This document shows positions 52,600 through 57,493 of a stretch of DNA of 57,493 nt, piece after piece. The notes beneath the pieces are model-generated. The model was not told the origin of the DNA. It worked only from the letters and a program-made list of their open reading frames with translations, and made no database searches. The number at the start of each line of letters is the position of its first letter. Positions within the stretch are counted from its first letter, which is position 1. The stretch comes from an uncultured Phycisphaerales bacterium (lineage in GTDB: Bacteria > Planctomycetota > Phycisphaerae > Phycisphaerales > UBA1924), in contig CALKJW010000045.1 in NCBI GenBank assembly GCA_937995595.1, positions 1-57,493 of the forward strand, read 5' to 3'. A program made the position numbers and the translations under genes.

Positions 52600-52971
52600 G
52601 TGTCCAACGAGAATCTCGAGGCCCGAACCAAACGGTTGGCGCTCCGGGTCATCCGAATCGCTGAGGCTCTTCCCGCGGGCCGCGCTGCCGATGTGATCGG
52701 TCGTCAGCTGCTCAGGCCGGCGACATCTGTCCGGGCCAACTACCGCGCGGCGTGCAGGGCCCGCTCGTGGGCGGACTTTGTCAGCAAACTCGGCATCGTG
52801 GAGGAAGAGGCCGACGAAACCGGGTACTGGCTGGAACTGCTGGAAGAGTCCGGCTTGGTCAATCCTCCACGGCTGGCTGATCTGAAAGCCGAGTGCAACG
52901 AGTTGACCGCCATCATTGTCGCATCGATCCGAACGGCCCGGGGCATGCGTCCGCCCCCGAATCGCCGATGA
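52600..52971 (+). CDS. four-helix bundle protein (S23/Avd-like)
   Basis: These small helical proteins occur in intervening sequences of 23S rRNA genes (S23-like) and, as Avd, in diversity-generating retroelements; for most members the role is unknown. The protein is nearly all helix: LEARTKRLALRVIRIAEALP, ADVIGRQLLRPATSVRANYR, DFVSKLGIVEEEADETGYWL and LADLKAECNELTAIIVASIR give the four helices. RPATSVRANY is the best-conserved family phrase. Start uncertain: GTG 52600 or TTG 52591; neither has a Shine-Dalgarno site. No reverse transcriptase or rRNA gene is near, so neither known context applies. Flanking heptamer arrays are described separately. Confidence 0.85.
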   Translation: MSNENLEARTKRLALRVIRIAEALPAGRAADVIGRQLLRPATSVRANYRAACRARSWADFVSKLGIVEEEADETGYWLELLEESGLVNPPRLADLKAECNELTAIIVASIRTARGMRPPPNRR

Positions 52972-52977
52972 ATGCGC

Positions 52978-53019
52978 CGCGTTCTGCACTCCCGACTCTG
53001 CACTCCCAACTCCGCACTT
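52978..53019 (-). repeat. heptamer array, right of the four-helix gene
   Basis: Six units in register on the plus strand: CGCGTTC, TGCACTC, CCGACTC, TGCACTC, CCAACTC, CGCACTT, then GCC and the ATG of the aminotransferase. It is the inverse of the array at 52504. Confidence 0.85.
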
Positions 53020-53022
53020 GCC

Positions 53023-54261
53023 ATGCACGAGATCCCTCTCTCCCGCCCCGACGTCACGCCCGCCGAGACCGACCTGGTCGTGCAGACCATCAAGTCCGGC
53101 CGCCTCGCGCTGGGCCCGATGGCCGAGCGCTTCGAGCAGGCCGTCGCGGCCTCGGCCAACCGCGCCCACGGCGTCGCCGTCTCCAGCGGCACCGCCGGCC
53201 TGCACCTGGCGCTGCTGGCCCTGGGCATCGGCCCCGGCGACGAGGTCATCACCACGCCGTTCTCGTTCGTGGCCAGCGCGAACTGCGTCCTGTACGTCGG
53301 GGCGACGCCGGTGTTCGTGGACATCGACCCCAAGACGCTGAACATGGACCCGGAGAAGCTCGAGGCCGCGATCACGCCGCGGACGCGGGCGATCGTCGCC
53401 GTCGAGACCTTCGGCAACCCGGCGCACATGCACGAGTACGAAGCGATCGCGCAGCGGCACGAGATCCCGCTGGTCGAGGACTGCTGCGAGGCGCTGGGCG
53501 TGTCGCACCGCGGCCGGCGCGCGGGGAGTTTCGGGCGCATCGGCGTGTTCGCCTTCTACCCCAACAAGCAGATCACCACGGGCGAGGGCGGGTGCATCGT
53601 GACCGACGACCGGCGGCTGGCCAACCTGTGCCGCTCGATGCGGAACCAGGGGCGTGCCATCGCCGACGCGCACGAGCGCCCCAGCGCGGCGGAGAAGGGC
53701 GCGGCGCCGACGGCCGGCGCGATCGGCGGCGGCGGCGGCTCGGTGGGGTCGTGGCTGAGCCACGAGCGGCTGGGCTTCAACTTCCGCATGTCGGAACTCA
53801 ACGCCGCGTTGGGCGTGGCGCAGATGCGCCGGCTCGACGAGATCGTCCGCAAGCGCCAGCACGTGGCGAACATGTACTTCAAGCGTCTGTCGGGGCACAC
53901 CGACCTGGTGCTGCCGACGATCCTTCCGGAGACGGAGATGTCGTGGTTCGTGTTCGTGGTGCGGCTGGGCGGGCCGGGCGCGTGGACGCGCGAGGAGCGC
54001 GACCGCATCATCGCGGGCCTGCGCCGGCACGACATCGGCGCGGCGGACTACTTCCCGTGCATCCACACGCAGCCGTTCTACGCGGCGCTGGCGCGCGAGG
54101 GGAAGGTGCGCGGCCGGGAGGGCGAGTTCCCCATCGCCGAGAGCGTGAGTTCGCGCACCATCGCGCTGCCGTTCTTCAACGACCTGAGCGAGCGCGACGT
54201 GGACATCGTCTGCGGCACGCTGGAACTGATGATGAGCCGGGAGAACCTGCGGAGGGGGTGA
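53023..54261 (+). CDS. DegT/DnrJ/EryC1-family sugar aminotransferase
   Basis: PLP enzymes of this family transfer amino groups to nucleotide-linked keto sugars for surface polysaccharides. The PLP lysine is Lys182 in FAFYPNKQITTGEGG. Other family blocks are VSSGTAGLHLALLALGIGPG near 53, DEVITTPFSFVASANCVLY near 73, VEDCCEALGVSHRGRRAGSFG near 150 and the late NFRMSELNAALGVAQMRRLDE (in part). An insertion rich in Gly and Ala (about 213-245) is not usual. It starts three bases after the heptamer array, so the array forms the whole leader next to the start; there is no Shine-Dalgarno site. The product has 412 residues. The flavoprotein at 44152 is the only other candidate sugar-nucleotide enzyme. 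Confidence 0.9.
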   Translation: MHEIPLSRPDVTPAETDLVVQTIKSGRLALGPMAERFEQAVAASANRAHGVAVSSGTAGLHLALLALGIGPGDEVITTPFSFVASANCVLYVGATPVFVDIDPKTLNMDPEKLEAAITPRTRAIVAVETFGNPAHMHEYEAIAQRHEIPLVEDCCEALGVSHRGRRAGSFGRIGVFAFYPNKQITTGEGGCIVTDDRRLANLCRSMRNQGRAIADAHERPSAAEKGAAPTAGAIGGGGGSVGSWLSHERLGFNFRMSELNAALGVAQMRRLDEIVRKRQHVANMYFKRLSGHTDLVLPTILPETEMSWFVFVVRLGGPGAWTREERDRIIAGLRRHDIGAADYFPCIHTQPFYAALAREGKVRGREGEFPIAESVSSRTIALPFFNDLSERDVDIVCGTLELMMSRENLRRG

Positions 54262-54280
54262 GGGAAGCGGGAGGTGGGGT

Positions 54281-54396
54281 GTCGTGGGCACCGACCGCGG
54301 GGCGCGTCGGTCGGTGGCACGGGGAAGGCGCTGGTTCTTCCCCTCTCCCCATCGCAGATGGGGAGAGGTGCCCGAGCGGAGCGAGGGCGGTGAGGG
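54281..54396 (+). repeat. long repeat with class B unit, inverted match to 57103-57220
   Basis: It runs GGGCACCGACCGCG..CGTCGGTCGGTGGCAC.. into a full class B two-hairpin unit (54338-54396). The reverse complement of 57103-57220 matches it with fewer than ten differences by eye. The pair brackets the CTERM and lipoprotein genes. Confidence 0.85.
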
Positions 54397-54412
54397 GCGG
54401 GCAGGCAAAGGC

Positions 54413-54472
54413 GCCCCTCACCGGCTCGGCCTGCGGCCTCGCCACCTCTCCCCGCGGGGCGGGGAGAGGGGA
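54413..54472 (-). repeat. two-hairpin repeat, class A
   Basis: On the minus strand: CCCCTCTCCCC, GCCCCGC loop, GGGGAGAGGTGG, class A tail, GGTGAGGGG. Orientation is opposite to the unit at 54338. Confidence 0.85.
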
Positions 54473-54482
54473 AGTTGTTGCT

Positions 54483-54513
54483 TTCACCTCTCCCCGCCGG
54501 CGCGGGGAGAGGG
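54483..54513 (-). repeat. half unit of the two-hairpin repeat
   Basis: Only hairpin 1 is present (loop GCGCCGGC on the minus strand), with no tail. Confidence 0.7.
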
Positions 54514-54524
54514 AACGTCGCGGC

Positions 54525-54561
54525 AAAAAGAACAGGAGCCCCGGGGTGACCCGGGGCTCCT
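54525..54561 (-). terminator. rho-independent terminator of the CTERM gene
   Basis: A perfect 12-bp stem AGGAGCCCCGGG / CCCGGGGCTCCT with a four-base loop (54534-54561) is followed on the minus strand by GTTCTTTTTG. It lies 41 bases past the stop of the gene at 54602. This is the clearest terminator in the window. Confidence 0.85.
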
Positions 54562-54601
54562 GCGAGATTCAACTGCCACTCAAGATGAGTAGGCGTTCAG
54601 A

Positions 54602-55393
54602 TCAGGCGCGACGGCGACGGGCCGCGACCAGACCGCCGAGGCCGAGCAGCGCGGCAGCGCCGGGGGCCGGGACGACGGTGAAGGTGAAGGACGAGCCGTT
54701 CACCTGCTGGTTGCCGTTGACGCCGTTCAGGTTGGCGCCACCCGTGGTGCGGGGGAAGAACAGGAAGCCCTGACCGTCCACGTTGATCGTGTACGTGCCG
54801 ACCGCGTTGTCGGTGAGCATGAACTCGAAGCTGTAGACGCCCCAGCGACGCGACGCCTGGGTGTCGGACCGGTGGCCCGGGGCCGAGGTCGTGATCGGCA
54901 GGGCGTTGAAGATGTTCAGGTTGCCGCCGACCGGGGTGAAGTCACCGTTGGACTGCGGGAACACGCCCGTGCGGAACGGGTTGTTCAGGCCGAAGTCGCC
55001 CGAAGGGTCCGACGTGTCCGGGTTGGTGAAGCCGAACGGGCCCACGTTGTTCGGGCCGTTGGCCTCGGTCTCCGTCAGTTCGGCGGCCGAGAACATGCCG
55101 TGGGTGGCCGGGATGTTGGACGAGATGGTCAGCGAGGTCGCGGACAGACCGGCGGACACGTGCCCGTCGGCCGTGCCGTTCGCGTCGGTGATGAAGTACC
55201 GCACGTGGAAGCGGATCTTCTGGCCGACGGTGTCCAACTGGATCGGGCCGGCGATGTCTTCGATGTTACCGAAGGTAGTCGTCCGCGGGACCAGCAGGAG
55301 GTTCAGCTGGTAGTCGTTCGCGACGAGCTGGGCCGACGCGGAACCAGCGGCAGCCAGGAGGCCAGCAACAGCAAGGAAACCAATCTTGTTCAC
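54602..55393 (-). CDS. secreted protein with CTERM-type sorting tag
   Basis: A signal peptide (VNKIGFLAVAGLLAAAGSASAQ) opens the 263-residue product. The mature part is rich in Thr, Asn, Gly and Phe and looks beta-rich; no enzyme motif is seen. The C-terminus has the tripartite tag VPAPG, a hydrophobic AAALLGLGGLVAA, and RRRR, the planctomycete VPAP variant of PEP-CTERM. Such tags lead to processing by an exosortase-like enzyme at the cell surface; none is in the window. The start is GTG 55393, chosen because AAGGAGA lies five bases before it; an upstream ATG at 55441 would add 16 residues and spoil the signal peptide. Promoter and terminator are both clear, so it is a single-gene transcript. 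Confidence 0.85.
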   Translation of the reverse strand: MNKIGFLAVAGLLAAAGSASAQLVANDYQLNLLLVPRTTTFGNIEDIAGPIQLDTVGQKIRFHVRYFITDANGTADGHVSAGLSATSLTISSNIPATHGMFSAAELTETEANGPNNVGPFGFTNPDTSDPSGDFGLNNPFRTGVFPQSNGDFTPVGGNLNIFNALPITTSAPGHRSDTQASRRWGVYSFEFMLTDNAVGTYTINVDGQGFLFFPRTTGGANLNGVNGNQQVNGSSFTFTVVPAPGAAALLGLGGLVAARRRRA

Positions 55394-55452
55394 AGGAATC
55401 TCCTTCAGATCTATTGAGGGCAGTACGGAAGACCACAACAACGACAGCGTGG

Positions 55453-55481
55453 AAGATACATCAAAGCCGGGGGCCTGTCAA
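55453..55481 (-). promoter_or_regulatory. consensus promoter of the CTERM gene
   Basis: On the minus strand TTGACA (55476-55481) and TATCTT (55453-55458) are exactly 17 bases apart: full -35 consensus and 4 of 6 for -10. The leader would be about 50 bases. Confidence 0.85.
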
Positions 55482-55554
55482 CCCTTTGCTGCAATTCGCT
55501 GCCACGTTTGCGCGTTCCTTGACCGTTTCGCGACCGCGCAACCCCTAAACCGGC

Positions 55555-55583
55555 TGTAAACTCCGATCAGATCAGGGTTTACA
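55555..55583. promoter_or_regulatory. 29-bp operator-like dyad upstream of the CTERM promoter
   Basis: TGTAAAC and GTTTACA are perfect inverted arms across a 15-base spacer. The spacer holds GATCAGATC. It lies about 75 bases upstream of the -35, a place for an activator. Confidence 0.55.
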
Positions 55584-55600
55584 TACACTCAGAACCCGAA

Positions 55601-55621
55601 CAAAAACACCTGAAACAGGGG
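55601..55621 (-). terminator. weak terminator after the lipoprotein gene
   Basis: On the minus strand CCCCTG-TTT-CAGGTG (5 of 6 pairs) is followed by TTTTTG. It lies about 20 bases beyond the lipoprotein stop. Confidence 0.45.
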
Positions 55622-55641
55622 TTCATCTTGCCCAGATGCCT

Positions 55642-56925
55642 CTACTGGGCGGGCGAATCGAGGGCCGTCAGGAACAAAAATTTGCCGGATTCCGGCCCCG
55701 CCGTGCGGATGAGCACGTACGGGCGCGAACCCGTGCTGGTTCGCCGAGGGATCGATATTCCCGGACGTACCAGACGTGGCGGTCCGAAGGTCGTCTGCTG
55801 GTCCTGTGGGCGCTCGCCGACGATCTGCACGACCAGGTCGGCGGCGGTGGTCGAGACGATGCACGGCGCGCCCTCGGCGCGCTCGTCGCCCCAGACCGAG
55901 GCGAGCAGCCCCGGGTGCGCGGCGAGCGTGCGCAGCGTGTCGGCGCGTCCGTCGCGCGCCCACGCGGTGGTCTGCTCGATCGGCGCGAACAGCAGCACGC
56001 CGCCGCGCCCGCGCGACGCGCCCGACGCGAGCGCGGGCGAGGGCGACTGCGCCGCGGCGACGCACTGAAAGGCCTCGAAGACGCCGGAGTTTGGCGCGAC
56101 CGGCGCGGCGGCGGCGACGGCGAGCGGCGCGCCCGGCGCGCCGAGGTCGATGCGCACCAGCAGCAGCGGCAGGCGCGCGTCGCGCGGGTGCGGCGCGGCC
56201 AGCGCGTAGACCGCGCGCGGGTCCGCCGCGTCCTCGAACATCGGGAACAGCAGCGACGCGCCGGGCATCGCGCACTCGCGCTCGCCGCGCGCGTCGAGCG
56301 CGTCGGCGCGCACGCGCAGGACGAAGGGCCCGTCGGCGTGCTCGCGCAGGCAGTAGGCCAGTTCCCCGCGCGGGCCGAGCACGCCGAACGCCGCGCACGC
56401 GCCGGGCGCATCGGGCGTGAGAAAGACGACGTCGCCCGGGCCGCGCGCTATCCACGGGGCAAGGCCGATTCGCCGCGTGCCGCTGGCCTCGCCGGGGACC
56501 TCGACCAGGAAGCCCTGCTCGACCGCCGAGCGGCCCAGCAGCGTGCCCGCCGCGAGACGCGCCACGGGCTGACCCGTCGCGGGCAGGGCGTGGATCTCGA
56601 CGGTGTTGCGCCGTGCCGCGGCGGCGTTGCCGCCGGGCGCGGCCAGGAGCGTGTCCCAGTCGGGCAGGCCGCCGGTCTGCGTCGCGACCATGCGGGCGTC
56701 GGGCGCGAGCAGGGGGAGCGTGACGCCGTCGTAGGGGACCGCGCCCAGTTCGACCGGTACGAGCGCGGCCGCGGCGGGCGGCGGCAGGTTCGCCCCCGCC
56801 GGGGTGGTGCCGAGCGACGCAACCCCCGCGCGGGTGATCCACGGCGAACGAACGGGTGACGCCGCCTCTCGCGCGACGCACGCGGTCAGCAGGAGCGGCA
56901 GCACGGCGACAACGCGGGTGCGCAT
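55642..56925 (-). CDS. lipoprotein of unknown function
   Basis: MRTRVVAVLPLLLTAC is a lipoprotein signal peptide; the lipobox Leu-Thr-Ala-Cys places the lipid-bearing Cys at residue 16. The mature chain (about 410 residues) is rich in Ala, Pro and Arg with alternating beta-like segments. Phrases such as DVVFLTPDAPG and GGVLLFAPIEQTT suggest a beta-propeller or beta-sandwich, but no repeat is regular and I do not recognise a family. I chose ATG 56925 because the frame upstream runs through the two-hairpin repeats, which are non-coding. It may be followed by a weak terminator at 55601. It shares the strand, but not the promoter, with the CTERM gene. Confidence 0.7.
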   Translation of the reverse strand: MRTRVVAVLPLLLTACVAREAASPVRSPWITRAGVASLGTTPAGANLPPPAAAALVPVELGAVPYDGVTLPLLAPDARMVATQTGGLPDWDTLLAAPGGNAAAARRNTVEIHALPATGQPVARLAAGTLLGRSAVEQGFLVEVPGEASGTRRIGLAPWIARGPGDVVFLTPDAPGACAAFGVLGPRGELAYCLREHADGPFVLRVRADALDARGERECAMPGASLLFPMFEDAADPRAVYALAAPHPRDARLPLLLVRIDLGAPGAPLAVAAAAPVAPNSGVFEAFQCVAAAQSPSPALASGASRGRGGVLLFAPIEQTTAWARDGRADTLRTLAAHPGLLASVWGDERAEGAPCIVSTTAADLVVQIVGERPQDQQTTFGPPRLVRPGISIPRRTSTGSRPYVLIRTAGPESGKFLFLTALDSPAQ

Positions 56926-56970
56926 GATGGAGTTGTACCGGCTGGGGGGTGGTTGTGCCTCTGGCCGGCA

Positions 56971-57493
56971 ACTTCCCCTCTCCCCGCGCCAGCGGGGAGA
57001 GGGGACTGTGGCAAGCATCAAAGGAACTTCCCCTCTCCCCGCGCCAGCGGGGAGAGGTGGCGAGGCCGCAGGCCGAGCCGGTGAGGGGTGCATTGAGAAC
57101 CGCCCCTCACCGCCCTCGCTCACGCTCGGGCACCTCTCCCCATCTGCGATGGGGAGAGGGGAAGAACCCGCGCCTTCCCCGTGCCACCGACCGACGCGGA
57201 GCGCGGTCGGTGCCGATGACGCCTTCCCCTCTCCCCGCGCCAGCGGGGAGAGGGGACTGTGGCAAGCATCAAAAGAACTTCCCCTCTCCCCGCGCCGGCG
57301 GGGAGAGGTGGCGAGGCCGCAGGCCGAGCCGGTGAGGGGTGGTTCTCGATCGACCAAGCGCCCCTCACCTGTCGCTGCGCGACATCCTCTCCCCGTTGAG
57401 AGCAACGGGGAGAGGGGAACCACACCGATCCGCCCCTCACCGCCCTCGCTCACGCTCGGGCACCTCTCCCCATCTGCGATGGGGAGAGGGGAA
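56971..57493. repeat. cluster of two-hairpin repeats at window end
   Basis: In order: half unit (56971-57004), class A + (57027-57089), class B - (57103-57162), half unit (57224-57256), class A + (57279-57338), class C - (57360-57419), class B - (57433-57493, reaching the window end). A 118-bp stretch (56971-57090) recurs as 57223-57341, spaced 252 bp, nearly identical. No gene is seen. Confidence 0.9.

Larger units (their letters stand above)
52504..53019. mobile_element. putative four-helix-bundle element between inverted heptamer arrays
   Basis: One gene lies between inverted arrays (52504-52538 and 52978-53019), filling exactly the space between the dnaA stop and the DegT aminotransferase start. 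GC is lower than in flanking genes (a line at 52621 is 67%). No recombinase is present. The layout parallels the DUF559 element at 19825. Confidence 0.45.

Noticed and set aside
56926-57453. N-terminal extension of the lipoprotein through repeats
   Set aside because: It would encode repeated PLTGSACGLATSPR-like text from the two-hairpin units; the lipoprotein signal peptide begins at 56925.
56971-57493. CRISPR array
   Set aside because: Units are palindromic, alternate in orientation, vary in length and lack unique spacers of even size; no cas genes are present.

Overview
The window is very GC-rich (82% in a hand-counted line of imuB, 29101-29160). It looks like a chromosomal stretch of a planctomycete, most probably class Phycisphaerae. 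The reasons are a menaquinone gene of the futalosine route (mqnB), a secreted protein ending in a VPAPG-TM-RRRR sorting tag, a ThuA-sugar dehydrogenase fusion of planctomycete type, few Shine-Dalgarno sites, and several families of short intergenic repeats. Lineage is an inference from gene content; no rRNA or tRNA gene was seen.

Layout. 55-3998: HD-GYP protein, HlyD-type adaptor, mqnB. 4183-9746: type IV pilus/type II secretion block (PilM, PilN, PilO, PilP-like, PilB/GspE). 9784-14491: mutY, yidC, metallophosphoesterase. 15104-19101: pilT, a secreted unknown, trxB. 19156-22141 (minus strand): TIM-barrel protein, cmk and plsC, with a DUF559 repeat element wedged between cmk and plsC. 22311-27775: gcvH overlapping an ABC ATPase-permease pair, a small unknown, and an orphan MacB-like permease. 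27883-33582: the complete SOS mutasome imuA-imuB-dnaE2. 33598-35254: a lower-GC restriction-modification island with a frameshifted nuclease. 35270-45786: metG, a TPR secreted protein, an M16 homologue lacking its zinc motif, a membrane-anchored unknown, the ThuA-dehydrogenase fusion, and a UDP-galactopyranose-mutase-like flavoprotein. 46346-50217: LuxR-type regulator, psd-pssA, GNAT acetyltransferase. 50757-54261: dnaA, a four-helix-bundle gene and a DegT aminotransferase. 54281-57493: CTERM-type secreted protein and a lipoprotein set among repeats; the window ends inside a repeat cluster.

Working together: PilM/N/O/P-like with PilB and PilT give the inner-membrane platform and motors of a pilus or secretion system, but the secretin, pilin and PilC are not here. 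ImuA, ImuB and DnaE2 form an error-prone translesion polymerase. Psd and PssA complete phosphatidylethanolamine synthesis, with PlsC earlier in the same lipid pathway. MTase and nuclease form a restriction-modification pair.

The most unusual layer is the repeats. Four families occur: (1) two-hairpin CCCCTCTCCCC units in three sequence classes; (2) arrays of degenerate heptamers (GAGTGCG-like), several ending at or within about 15 bases of a start codon; (3) decamer arrays (ACGGATGAAC-like); (4) hairpins with a TCC loop, two of them inside the dnaE2 reading frame. Three lower-GC cargoes (DUF559 nuclease, four-helix-bundle protein, R-M pair) each sit between inverted copies of a different family. 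This is the best candidate for an undescribed system here; mobility is inferred, not shown.
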